DNA of 64,000 nucleotides, taken from positions 310,001-374,000 of the forward strand of contig NZ_VNIA01000002.1 of NCBI RefSeq assembly GCF_008124875.1. Direction: 5' to 3'. Position 1 is the stretch's first letter, and every line of letters begins with the position of its first letter. Origin of the DNA: Tenacibaculum adriaticum. Its GTDB lineage: Bacteria; Bacteroidota; Bacteroidia; Flavobacteriales; Flavobacteriaceae. The notes under the pieces were generated by a model that saw nothing but the letters and a program-made list of their open reading frames with translations, searched no databases and was not told where the DNA came from. This document shows, piece by piece, positions 34,846-45,100 of this stretch. A program made the position numbers and the translations under genes.

Positions 34846-35417
34846 TGAAGAAAAACCGCGCAGCTACTGAGAAGAAAATATACAACGCCTTTTTATCTAT
34901 CTTAAAAGAGAAAGGGCCACAAGGTGTTGGTATAAATGCTATTGCCAAGGAAGCAGGGGTTTCTAAAGAGCTTATTTATCGTTATTTTGGAGGATTAAAG
35001 GGGTTGCTATTACAATATGCTCAAAAAGGTGATTTCTTTAAATCTTTACTAGTTTTAGACAACAAGCAGCAAAGTAGTGTTGAAGACTTAAAACAGTTTA
35101 CCAAGGAAGGTACTAAGGAATTACGTGAAAACAAACTCACTCAAGAAATTTTACGTTGGCAATTACTCGAAAACAATAGTGAAACCAAAGAGTTATTTAA
35201 GTATACCAATTCTCAAATTAGTAAAATTTTTGCAGTAAATGATAAAGACACCTCTCTTAATCATGCTTTTCAATTGATGATTGGTGGTTATGTATATTTC
35301 ATTTTACTTTCTAAATTCCATAAAAAATTCATTAATACCGATTTGAGTAAAGAGGAAACTTGGGATAATTTTGATACTGCTTTAGAAAAAACAATAGAGA
35401 TTTTTAATAAACAATAA
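34845..35417 (+). CDS. TetR-family transcriptional regulator
   Basis: A 190-residue regulator with an N-terminal helix-turn-helix (about residues 9-50): ATEKKIYNAFLSILKEKG then INAIAKEAGVSKELIYRYFGG, typical of TetR. The C-terminal 140 residues are helical and form the ligand/dimer domain; no relative of known ligand can be named. Its position next to the beta-oxidation operon and the two matched palindromes make it the likely repressor, released by acyl-CoA as in FadR-type TetR proteins. Confidence 0.88.
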   Translation: MKKNRAATEKKIYNAFLSILKEKGPQGVGINAIAKEAGVSKELIYRYFGGLKGLLLQYAQKGDFFKSLLVLDNKQQSSVEDLKQFTKEGTKELRENKLTQEILRWQLLENNSETKELFKYTNSQISKIFAVNDKDTSLNHAFQLMIGGYVYFILLSKFHKKFINTDLSKEETWDNFDTALEKTIEIFNKQ

Positions 35418-35483
35418 ATTGTAATTTTACTTTCTAGTATTCATTTTCACTTATAACTTTCTAACAATTTTAAGGTTAAAAAA

Positions 35484-35512
35484 ATAGCCATCATTTATTA
35501 CATGATGGCTAT
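35484..35512. terminator. Terminator between convergent genes
   Basis: Arms ATAGCCATCAT (35484-35494) and ATGATGGCTAT (35502-35512) form an 11-bp stem with a 7-nt loop, between the TetR gene (plus) and the TonB-domain gene (minus). On the minus strand the hairpin is followed by a run of T. Confidence 0.85.
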
Positions 35513-35540
35513 AAATCTTTATAGTTCAATAGCATAGAAA

Positions 35541-36635
35541 TTAATCCAATTCAAAGTTTACAGGGAAAGAATATTTAACGTTTACTGAGTTTCCATTTTT
35601 TGTGCCAGACTTAAACTTTGGTAACTTTTCAATCAAATTCCTAGCTGCTATTTCTAAAATCTTTCCATTAGCAGGTCCTTTTGTTTGAATATTAACTACT
35701 TCCCCATCTTTGTTAATAACAAATCTTACATTAACTACTCCATGAATATTATTATCGACAGCATCTGAAGGATACGCAAAATTTTCTTGTATGTGCTGTA
35801 CCAATTGTTTGTTAAAACAATCAAGAGAGGTATCATTAGATTTTTTACAAAACTCAAATTGAGGTAATGTTTCTAATTCATTAAAAGCATAAATTTCTTT
35901 TAATTCAATATTTTTAGTTGCCTTTTTTATATTTGATGGTTTTACTCCTGGTATTCTAAATGTTATTGGTAATCCATATTTTACTGTAACTTCACTACCA
36001 TTATGTTTTCCGGGTTTAAATTTTGGTAGTTTCTTTATTATTCTCTCAGCTTCTTCTCCTAATAATTTTCCTTTATAAGGAGATCGGATATTCATTTTAC
36101 CTATACTTCCATCCTTATTAATAATAAAATATACCAACACCTTACCTTGAATACTTCTTTCATATGCTTCTTCAGGATATCTTAAATACTTTTTAATATG
36201 GCTTGATAATTCTTTTTTAAAGCATTTACTCTGCTGATAAATAGATACTTTTTCACAAGATTTAAATAAAGGAATTTCATCTACAAAATCAAAAGGGATG
36301 ATTTTTAGACCTTCTGCATTATTTAGGCTCAGATTATCAATAATATTATTTTTTTTACTTAAACCATTTAGTTTATGAGTATAATTAGTTGTAAATAAAC
36401 CTGTTGCAGCATCTCTTTTTCTTATAACTCTTCTTCTTGAAGAAACAACTACAGAAACATTTTTTGTTTTTGAGGTCTTAGAATCACTTTTTGACTCTTC
36501 TATAGAACATTTAGTAATACTATTTAAATCTTCTAAAAGATCTTCCCCAGAACTTTCGCAAGTTTTATTTGATTGAGAAAAGATTTGGAGGGGGCTAATT
36601 ATGATAAAACATAATATTAAAAATTTATTACGCAT
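35541..36635 (-). CDS. Exported protein with two TonB C-terminal domains
   Basis: A 364-residue protein with a signal peptide (about residues 1-20, ending LQIFSQ) and two TonB_C domains in tandem (about residues 145-235 and 270-364). Each has the order YPEEAYERSIQGKVLVYFII or YPSDAVDNNIHGVVNVRFVI, then an N-K-D-G turn and a KLPKFKPGK/KLPKFKSGT strand. Such proteins lack the TonB membrane anchor and are thought to act in the periplasm with outer-membrane transporters or biopolymer assembly. A -7-like TACTTTTA lies at 36661-36668 upstream. The gene is monocistronic. Confidence 0.85.
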   Translation of the reverse strand: MRNKFLILCFIIISPLQIFSQSNKTCESSGEDLLEDLNSITKCSIEESKSDSKTSKTKNVSVVVSSRRRVIRKRDAATGLFTTNYTHKLNGLSKKNNIIDNLSLNNAEGLKIIPFDFVDEIPLFKSCEKVSIYQQSKCFKKELSSHIKKYLRYPEEAYERSIQGKVLVYFIINKDGSIGKMNIRSPYKGKLLGEEAERIIKKLPKFKPGKHNGSEVTVKYGLPITFRIPGVKPSNIKKATKNIELKEIYAFNELETLPQFEFCKKSNDTSLDCFNKQLVQHIQENFAYPSDAVDNNIHGVVNVRFVINKDGEVVNIQTKGPANGKILEIAARNLIEKLPKFKSGTKNGNSVNVKYSFPVNFELD

Positions 36636-36905
36636 AATATAGAGGTTAGTGGATTTCTTTTAAAAGTATAAAATATTTTTTTCTTAAAAAATTAATTTGC
36701 TAATTTTTTGATATTAAAATTAATAAATTACCTTTTTTTTTACGTAAAAAATAAATATAATTTACATTTTTAACATCTTTTTTTTACATTCAAAAAAAGA
36801 GCTGTAAAATTAAGTTTTTCAGTTAACAAACCTTAAAAAACACCCAAAACACTCTATATAAACCTTTTACAACATTTACGCGATTAAGAGATTTCTAGCC
36901 TAGAA

Positions 36906-36947
36906 TAAATGAAAAAGACAGACTATATAGTCTGTCTTTTTCATTTA
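36906..36947. terminator. 42-bp perfect palindrome terminator of the starch-enzyme operon
   Basis: The sequence from 36906 to 36947 is a perfect 42-bp inverted repeat with no spacer; one arm reads AAAAAGACAGACTATA near the centre. It lies 21 bp past the stop of the last gene of the minus-strand operon, whose 3' end needs a terminator. The rest of the 36636-36967 gap is AT-rich, with a 16-bp palindrome TTTTTTACGTAAAAAA at 36736-36751 and no gene. Confidence 0.8.
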
Positions 36948-36967
36948 ATTTATTAAAATAAATATGT

Positions 36968-38389
36968 TTATTCTACAATTATCAAATACTCCCAAGGTTG
37001 TAATGATATTTCTTCCTTGTTGAAATCCACTTCTGAATTTTTCATATAATCTGTACAAGTCCCTTTTAGAATGTTTTGAATAGTCTGAGGTTCTTTAGAT
37101 AAATTTGCAATATACGTTACTCTTTTATCTTCTTTAGCTCTTTCAAAAGCTAAAACATGATCATTCTTAGTATCAATTTTTGTGTATGAAGCAGCATTTT
37201 TACCTCCATGTAATGCTACATTTTCATTCTTTAATTTTCCTAATTTTTTAAGTAAGTCCCACTCCTTCCCTTTCGCTTTCGGAATTGAATCTTTTTCAAA
37301 GAATTTTAAACGATGTTTTAATCCATATTCTTGACCCGAATAAATTAATGGCATACCAGGAGCTACATAACTTAAAGCGGTTAATGCTTCAGCAGCTTCA
37401 CCCATACGCTCTTCAATCGTTCCACTCCATGAATTTTCATCATGGTTGGTAACAAACGTCATTAAAATATCATCGTTTTCGTAACGAGCAGTATCTTTAC
37501 TATACGTCTCATCCCAATGTGCTACTTTGTGTTCTCCTTTGGCAATATGGTTCATGGCATGATGACGATCCCAACCATACCCCATATCAAACAAATTATC
37601 TTTTAATAATTCTGGTTCCCAAGCTTCAGCTAACATAAAAATATCTTTTTGAGCGCGTAACTGTGGAATTGCTTCCTGCCAAAAATCCGTAGGAACAGAA
37701 CCCGCAACATCACAACGGAAACCATCTACACCTTCTTTAGTAATCCAATAGCTCATGTCTTTTACCATTTGAGTTCTTAAACCTTTGCTATTGTAATTTA
37801 AATCAGCTACATCTGCCCAACCTACTGGAGTTCCGTCTTCGTTTAAAGGATCTGTGATTTCTCCTTTGTCATTTTTTGTATAGAACTCAGGATTGGTTTT
37901 TAACCATGTGTGATCCCAACCTGTGTGGTTTGGAACCCAATCTAAAATCACATAGATATCATTATCGTGTGCAGTTTTTACCAATTCACGGAACTCTTCA
38001 ATAGTTCCAAATTCTGGATTGATCTTCGTAAAATCAGATACTGCATAATAGCTTCCTAACATGCGATTGCTGACTTCAGGATCTTCAATTTTACTTGCAA
38101 AATCACCTCCTGTTGCTTTACGCTTGGTTTCAGAAATAGGAAAAACGGGCATCAACCAAATAATCTTTACCCCTAAATCTTTTAATTGCGGAATGTCTTT
38201 CGTGAACGCATCAAAAGTTCCTTCTTTTGAATACTGACGAATATTTGCCTCATAAATCACTGCATTTTCCATCATTGCAGCAGAAACAGGAGCAATTACT
38301 TTAACTTCTTCTGTTTTTGTTTCTTTTTGTTCAGTTTTACAAGCAAAAACTAATGTAGATAATGCTATCAGGGATAAAATTCTTCTCAT
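36968..38389 (-). CDS. GH13 alpha-amylase-family lipoprotein
   Basis: A 473-residue lipoprotein (MRRILSLIALSTLVFAC lipobox) with a GH13 barrel. The four conserved regions are visible: DWVPNHTGWDH, GFRCDVAGSVP (nucleophile Asp), FMLAEAWEPEL (acid/base Glu) and FVTNHDENSW. It should cleave alpha-1,4-glucan or maltodextrin; the exact subfamily is not read from the sequence. It is the last gene of the minus-strand starch operon and follows the GH97 gene by 9 bp. Confidence 0.9.
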   Translation of the reverse strand: MRRILSLIALSTLVFACKTEQKETKTEEVKVIAPVSAAMMENAVIYEANIRQYSKEGTFDAFTKDIPQLKDLGVKIIWLMPVFPISETKRKATGGDFASKIEDPEVSNRMLGSYYAVSDFTKINPEFGTIEEFRELVKTAHDNDIYVILDWVPNHTGWDHTWLKTNPEFYTKNDKGEITDPLNEDGTPVGWADVADLNYNSKGLRTQMVKDMSYWITKEGVDGFRCDVAGSVPTDFWQEAIPQLRAQKDIFMLAEAWEPELLKDNLFDMGYGWDRHHAMNHIAKGEHKVAHWDETYSKDTARYENDDILMTFVTNHDENSWSGTIEERMGEAAEALTALSYVAPGMPLIYSGQEYGLKHRLKFFEKDSIPKAKGKEWDLLKKLGKLKNENVALHGGKNAASYTKIDTKNDHVLAFERAKEDKRVTYIANLSKEPQTIQNILKGTCTDYMKNSEVDFNKEEISLQPWEYLIIVE

Positions 38390-38398
38390 AATAGTTGT

Positions 38399-40522
38399 TT
38401 ATTGTTTTTGTAGACTTATTGCTACTCCACCACCTTCAGCAAGTCGTAAAGTAAGTTTAGAGTCTTTGGTTATCGTTTGTGTTTCTATATCTAACGCTGT
38501 CGGATTGTCATTCCAATGGGCGTCTTTTGCATCTTTATAAATAGTAGCTGAGTAGGTACCGTTATCATCAAGGAAATCAAAATCAATGGTAATTTCTCTT
38601 GCATTTTCATCGGTAATACTTCCCACAAACCAATTTTCAGTATTTCTTTCTTTACGAGCTATGGTTACATAATCACCAACTTCACCATTCAATACTTTGG
38701 TTTTCTCCCAATCTACCCCCACATCTTTGATAAATTGAAGCGGTTTTGGGTTGGCTTCATAATGCTCTACCAAGTCAGCTGCCATTTGCACAGGACTATA
38801 AATAACCACATACAACGCCAATTGTTGGGCTAACGTGGTATTTACCTGATTGTTCTTTTTGTATTTGTCGAACTTGATATCAAAAATACCCGGAGTAAAA
38901 TCGATCGGACCCGCTAACATACGCGTAAAAGCTACAATTGGTAAATGTTCTGGTGGATTCCCACCATCTGGAGACCACGCATTGAATTCTTGTCCGCGTA
39001 ACCCTTCTCTTGAAATGATATTCGGGTACGTACGTCTTAATCCTGTAGCTTTAATAGGCTCATGTGCATTTACCGCAACTTGATATTTTGCAGCTTTAAT
39101 AGCGGCATTATTGTACTGATTGACCATGTATTGCCCATGATGATATTCTCCCTTCGGAATAATTTTACCTACATAACCCGATTTTACAGCATGCATTCCG
39201 TATTTCTGCATCAAAGCATACGCGGTGTCTTGTTGTTTTTCATAGGTTTGTGTAGCTGCAGATGTTTCATGATGCATGATGATTTCTACACCTTTTTCTT
39301 TAGCATAACGTGTAACTTCGTTTAGATCGTAATCAGGATACGGAGTTACAAAATCAAAAACTCCTTCTCTATCTTCAAAACCAATCCAACGTTCCCAACC
39401 GGTATTCCAACCTTCTACTAAAACACCTTTAATGTTATTTTTTGCTGAAAAATCAATAAAACGCTTTACATTTTCAGTAGTTGCACCATGGCGTCCGTGA
39501 GCTTTTCCTGTATCTTTCCATTGTCCATCTACCTGCTCCATTCCGTAATCCCAAGACGATTTTCCTAAGTGCATTTCCCACCAAACACCTGTATATTTCA
39601 TTGGTGTAAACCAAGAAACATCACCTAATTTGTTAGGTTCATTCAAATTAACAATTAGGTTAGATTCGATCAAATCGGGTGCATTATCAGTAATTTGGAT
39701 CGTTCTCCAAGGCGTATTGAACGGTACTGCTTGTTTTACTTTGTAATCTTGATTGTCAGAACCTACTAAAATACTTTTTAAAGACAATTTTTCAGTATCA
39801 ACTCCCAAGGTCATTCCTGAATAATCTACCAAAGCAGCCTCATGAAAGCTTAAATGTAACCCATCTTTACCCACCATAGTAACAGGTGTATTCACTGCTT
39901 TGTTTGGAATAGATGTTTGTGCCAACGCACTATTTACCTTGTAGTTTTCAGTATCTATTTCTGAAAGTTTTGTGGTGCTATACAAATGCTCGTAAATATC
40001 CCAATCTCCTGGAATCCAAAACGTTTTATAGTCTTCTGTTAGATTGAATTCTGTGTTTTCTTCGGTAATAAAAACCTCTTTTAAATTCGATTGTTCTGGA
40101 AACTCATATCGAAAACCGATTCCATCATCATACACTTTAAAAACTACATTTAGTTTTCTTTTCTCCTCTGATGTTTCTTCTAACTCAACTTTTAATTCGT
40201 TGTAATTGTTTACCACATCTAACTGTTCTCCCCAAGGCATTTGCCAAGTTTCATTGAATGTGTTTGTAGTGGTTTTTACAATCTTAAAATTATCGTTTAA
40301 CGCTTCAACATTTTTAAAATCAAACCCTAAAAAAGAGGGAGTAACTACGGTTTTACCATTGAATGCTACTTGATAAAACGGTTTACCTTTATCATTCACA
40401 TCAACATCAACTTTTATGGTCGAATTTGGTGAAGCTACAGATGTTGTTAAAGGTTCGGTATTACACGATACCAAACCAATCAAAAGAAAAACGGTTGCTA
40501 TTTTTACTATAAATTTCATCAC
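38399..40522 (-). CDS. susB: GH97 alpha-glucosidase (SusB-like) lipoprotein
   Basis: A 707-residue lipoprotein (lipobox GLVSC) of glycoside hydrolase family 97. Motifs include the N-terminal beta-sandwich, WWEMHLGKSSWDYG, VNAHEPIKATGLRRTYPN and SREGLRGQEFNAW, whose glutamates correspond to the inverting, calcium-dependent catalytic set of SusB. It releases glucose from maltooligosaccharides in the periplasm. It lies directly before the GH13 gene ending at 36968 and adjoins the GH13 gene ending at 40523. The family also includes retaining alpha-galactosidases, but the paired glutamates and the locus favour the SusB type. Confidence 0.9.
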   Translation of the reverse strand: MMKFIVKIATVFLLIGLVSCNTEPLTTSVASPNSTIKVDVDVNDKGKPFYQVAFNGKTVVTPSFLGFDFKNVEALNDNFKIVKTTTNTFNETWQMPWGEQLDVVNNYNELKVELEETSEEKRKLNVVFKVYDDGIGFRYEFPEQSNLKEVFITEENTEFNLTEDYKTFWIPGDWDIYEHLYSTTKLSEIDTENYKVNSALAQTSIPNKAVNTPVTMVGKDGLHLSFHEAALVDYSGMTLGVDTEKLSLKSILVGSDNQDYKVKQAVPFNTPWRTIQITDNAPDLIESNLIVNLNEPNKLGDVSWFTPMKYTGVWWEMHLGKSSWDYGMEQVDGQWKDTGKAHGRHGATTENVKRFIDFSAKNNIKGVLVEGWNTGWERWIGFEDREGVFDFVTPYPDYDLNEVTRYAKEKGVEIIMHHETSAATQTYEKQQDTAYALMQKYGMHAVKSGYVGKIIPKGEYHHGQYMVNQYNNAAIKAAKYQVAVNAHEPIKATGLRRTYPNIISREGLRGQEFNAWSPDGGNPPEHLPIVAFTRMLAGPIDFTPGIFDIKFDKYKKNNQVNTTLAQQLALYVVIYSPVQMAADLVEHYEANPKPLQFIKDVGVDWEKTKVLNGEVGDYVTIARKERNTENWFVGSITDENAREITIDFDFLDDNGTYSATIYKDAKDAHWNDNPTALDIETQTITKDSKLTLRLAEGGGVAISLQKQ

Positions 40523-42178
40523 TTATTTCTTTTCTAGTAATACAATATCAAATGCTGAATTCACAGAAACCTTTCCTTCTTTTACTTCAACATCTTGATT
40601 AGAATACGCATCATGAAGCGTAACACCATCTTCAAATACTTTTGAAACATCTACCGTCTTCTCTCCTTTTGCTAAATCCAACCCAATGACTACTTCATCT
40701 GTAAAATCTCCTTTAGTATACACTCTTGAGAATACATACGGCTTTTCAGAAAGCATTTGGTGTACTCCTGCTCCAACAGCAGGATGATTTTTTCTGAATT
40801 GTCCTAATTTTTGCCAATACGCTAACACTTTTTGAGTTTCAACATTGTTGGCTACATCATTCCAGTTCATGTTTGAACGTAAGGTCGCATCACCTACCGT
40901 TCCTTCAATCACTAAACTTCTTGCGGTTTCATCTCCGTAATACACTTGTGAAGTTCCCGGTGACAATAATAATTTCGTAGCTGTTTCAAAAGTCTTCTCA
41001 CGTTTTGGGTCGAATGGTTGTCCGTCATCATGAGATGATAAATAGTTTAAAATTCCGTAGCCTTTCAAGTTCGTATGTAAGCTATCAGAATAACGCTTAA
41101 ACATGGTTTCTTTGTCTTGCTGAGCAGAATTCCACTTAATTTCAAAGTTGATCAAACTATTGAAGCTTTTATCAAAATAGTTCACCTTTTTATCACCAAA
41201 ATCAAAAGCTTTTCCAACGCTTATTCCGTAGTTATAAACTTCTCCTACTAAATAGAAACCGTTGTTATCTAATACCTTATCAGTATTGTTTTCTTTCCAT
41301 TTAGCAAAGGCGTAATCACATTCTTTTCTAAATTCTTGCCACACGCTCTCTTCAGTATGCTTTACCGTATCAACACGATATCCATCAATTCCGAATTCGG
41401 TGATATAATCGGTCAACCACTTCATAATGTAAAAACGTGGCGCTCTTGGGTAGCCAGTTCTTGTGAAAAATTCGTCTAACTCAGCTACTTCTTGCTCATA
41501 TCTACCTTCAGCCTTCCATTTTTCAACCAATTGAGGTGGTAAATCAACAGCTTCGTTGCTTTCTGTTAAAATATCCGGCAAGTTTTTAACCAAGGTACAA
41601 GTTACCGTGGTTTCATAGTTTTGATATGTGCATTGAGGCTCTGTACGTACCCAATCACTTGGCCAAACAGGATCTTTCTCTGTAACCGGACCTGTATGAT
41701 TAATTACCGCATCTAATAAAATACGGATTCCTTTTTTGTGAGCAGCAGCCACCAATTCGTGTAAATCTTCTTTGGTTCCGTAATTTGGGTCGATAGCAGT
41801 CCAGTCTTTCGTCCAATATCCGTGAAAACCGTAGGTTAATCCGGTACTTTCGTCGGTTCCATCGTGGATTTGCTCAACAATTGGCGTCATCCAAATGGCG
41901 TTGATACCTAAATCGGTAAAATACCCTTCGTTGATCTTTTGAGTGATTCCTTTGATGTCTCCACCTTCAAATCCACGAAGTTTACCAGTTTCTTTGGTTC
42001 TGTCAAAGTTTACATCGTTGGAAGTATCTCCGTTATTGAATCTATCAGTTAATAAGAAGTATAAATTCGCTCCTTCCCAAACAAAAGGAACTTCTTTTTT
42101 TACTACTGCTGGTTTTTGTTTTGTATCACAACTTACAATAAGTATTGCAACTATGATGAGTGTTAGTAATCGTTTCAC
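40523..42178 (-). CDS. GH13 alpha-amylase-family lipoprotein (second)
   Basis: A 551-residue lipoprotein (MKRLLTLIIVAILIVSC) with GH13 signatures: YFLLTDRFNNGDTSND, ILLDAVINHTGP, GYRVDTVKHTEESVW (nucleophile Asp), YLVGEVYNYG (acid/base Glu) and NYLSSHDDGQPF. It carries an insertion of about 80 residues between the first and second regions (VWPSDWVRTEPQCTYQN onward), with a Cys pair. It differs from the other three GH13 enzymes of the locus, so they probably act on different chain lengths or linkages. Confidence 0.9.
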   Translation of the reverse strand: MKRLLTLIIVAILIVSCDTKQKPAVVKKEVPFVWEGANLYFLLTDRFNNGDTSNDVNFDRTKETGKLRGFEGGDIKGITQKINEGYFTDLGINAIWMTPIVEQIHDGTDESTGLTYGFHGYWTKDWTAIDPNYGTKEDLHELVAAAHKKGIRILLDAVINHTGPVTEKDPVWPSDWVRTEPQCTYQNYETTVTCTLVKNLPDILTESNEAVDLPPQLVEKWKAEGRYEQEVAELDEFFTRTGYPRAPRFYIMKWLTDYITEFGIDGYRVDTVKHTEESVWQEFRKECDYAFAKWKENNTDKVLDNNGFYLVGEVYNYGISVGKAFDFGDKKVNYFDKSFNSLINFEIKWNSAQQDKETMFKRYSDSLHTNLKGYGILNYLSSHDDGQPFDPKREKTFETATKLLLSPGTSQVYYGDETARSLVIEGTVGDATLRSNMNWNDVANNVETQKVLAYWQKLGQFRKNHPAVGAGVHQMLSEKPYVFSRVYTKGDFTDEVVIGLDLAKGEKTVDVSKVFEDGVTLHDAYSNQDVEVKEGKVSVNSAFDIVLLEKK

Positions 42179-42181
42179 GAT

Positions 42182-45100
42182 CTAAAATTTTATGGTTAGT
42201 TGTTTCTTTTTATGGGTATTCCACTGAATTGGAATGAATAGTTTGTTATCCCTCTCACTCCAAGTAAAATCGAGTGTTTCTTTACCAAACTTTACTTTTT
42301 TAGGCTGTTTCTGAACATTATGAACAATAACATTGATGTTCTTCGTTTCAGTTGTATAATTCGCCCCTGTTTGTGCTGTAAAATCTATTTCAATACACTT
42401 TTTACTGGTTTCAGCTTCAAATTTTAATAATTCAAAATGTTCCTTTTCAAAAGCGTCGGCTGTTAGTCCGTCATCATTGTAGAGTTTTCCTGTACCTTTT
42501 GAAACGGAAGTATCATAGTAATAGTGTACGTCAAATGTTGAAGCTGAATACTCATCTGTAGTTTGCACTAATGTAGCCATCGGAATAAACGCTCCTGCTC
42601 TTACAAATGTTGGAATTGAGTTTTCTTTTACAGTTACTGACTTCGTTTGTCCGCCTGCAAATTTTTCATCAGAATAAAAATCAAACCAAGTACTGTTTTC
42701 AGGAAATATTACCTCTTTTTCTGTGACATTAGCCTCCAAAATCGGAGCCACTAAAAAATCATTTCCCCATAAATAGCTGGATGATTTCTCAACTAATTTT
42801 TCATCTTCAAAGAATAACGGTCGCATCAATGGCGCTCCAGTTATATGATTTTCAAACGCTAAGGTGTAGTTATAAGGCAATAATTGATAACGTATTTCAA
42901 TAGCTTCTTTCGCTAATTGTTTAGCTTTTTCAGCTCTAAACACAGGTTCACTAGGAACTTCTTCTTGGGCATGCGGACGGTAAATAGGTTGAAAAACACC
43001 GTATTGTAACCACCGTACATACAACTCATCATCTAAATTAGCTCCTGCAAATCCACCTAAATCACTATGCATATAGGCTAAACCTTGCATTCCCATTTGT
43101 AAGGCAATTTCTGGTTGACTTTGCAATCCGCCCCATGTTCTATTTACATCACCCGACCACGGAATGAAACCAAAACGTTGAGAGCCTGAATAACCCGCAC
43201 GCATTAAAATGAATGGTCTGGTTTCTGGGAAATCTCTTTGGTAACCTTCATACACCAATTTAGCCCATTCATGTCCGTAGGTATTATGAACTTCATTAGC
43301 AGACCCTGTATGATGTTGCACCCAAGATGGATGCACTTCGGGCTCTCCTAAATCACCCCAAATACCTGCAACACCTTTGTTGGCTAAATCTTTATAAATA
43401 TCCCAAAACCATTCTTTAGCTTCAGGTTTGTAAATATCAATAATACCTGTATTCCCGAAGAAGAAATCGTAGCGGGCAGGATTCCCAATGGAATCTTTTG
43501 CTAAAACATCCTTATCAACCGCTTCTTGCCATCTTTTGGAAGAACTTAACACAAAAGGTTCTGTAATGGTTATGGTTTTAACTCCTTTATCCTTTAATCG
43601 TTGAACCATTCCGTCAAAATCAGGAAAAGAATCTTTAAAAACTTCTAAATTCCCCATGGTTTTCTTAATGCCTTTTCCAAACCAATACAAGTCCAGAATA
43701 ATAGCATCTACAGGAATGCTCTCTTCTTTAAATTTTTGAATCGTATGTTCGGTTTCCTCTTGAGAATGGTACCCAAATCGACTGGAAAAATTACCCAAAG
43801 CCCAACGCGGTGGCATAGGTTGTTTCCCAGTTAAATCGGTATAATTATCAATAAGATCTAACCAAGAGTCACCCACAATAACTTGGTAGGTTTTACGACC
43901 AGAAATGGTTTCGTAGGTCAATGTATTATCTTTTCTACTGTCTAAATCTAAATACCCAATTGGTGCATTGTCAAAATGGATCATGTATTTCTTTGAAGAA
44001 GCTACAATTGGCAGGGTAAAGTTCATTAATTCAGAATGCGTTTCATAGCCATAATGCGCTCGATTGTAGAGTTGTAATCTGTTACCACGTCTATTCATTC
44101 CTAAAACTCTGGCTCCTCCTCCATACAATACTTCATCCTCAGTTACATTAAATTGAATGGTTTCAAAATCGTTATTTTTTTGATATCCATTTCTTTCTGA
44201 AGTAATTGGTTTTCCTTTGTAAGAATATGAAATTTGAAACGGTTCTTTTTGAATAGTAACATTAACTCCGCAGGTTCTATAATTCAATATATTCTTTTCT
44301 TCTTTAAAACTAACAGATTCACATTCTTCGAAGTTTTCATAACCTATCAGAGCATGTGAATTACTATTATAATTCTGACCATTAGGTATAAAAGTAGTTT
44401 CAACGATTTTTGGAGAATAAAATTTTATTCTATAAACTCCATCATTTGTTATTACTCTTAGAAATTCACCATCTTGAAATTCAGCGCTGATAAACTCACG
44501 TTTTTTAACTTCTTCAGGAAACAACCAAAGTATGGCTTCTTCAAAATTGGTTCGCCACAATTCTTCATTGTGTTGTCCTTCAGGAACTACTTTTGATTGT
44601 ATGTTTTCAGCAGGAAATTGTTGCGTTTTTAGCATAGCTACCATGCTATTCATATCTTTTACAGTCTGACTAATTTCTTGTCGTGAAGTATTTGCACCTT
44701 CTTTTCCGCCAGCTAAAAAATACATTTTTGTATCTTGAATATTTCCTTTTTCTTTTGAAAAAACATTCACTTCCGGCGCAAACCAAAATGCTGGTGAAAA
44801 CACACCAATTTTCCCAAAAACATTTGGATATTTCAAGGCTGCATAATGTGAAATTAAACCGCCCATTGAGCTTCCTATAATCGCAGTACCTTTTTTTTCT
44901 CTTGAAGTTTTATAGTTTGCATCTATATAAGGTTTTAAGGTTTTAACGATAAAGTCCATATACGCTTCACCTTCTCCACCTCCATATTTTGAATGCTTCC
45001 AAGGTGAATACTCATCTAATCGTTTATCGCCTCCGTTGTCTATTCCAACAACAATGAAGCTCATGTTTTTATCTCTAAAAAGCTTATTTAAGGTCTCATC

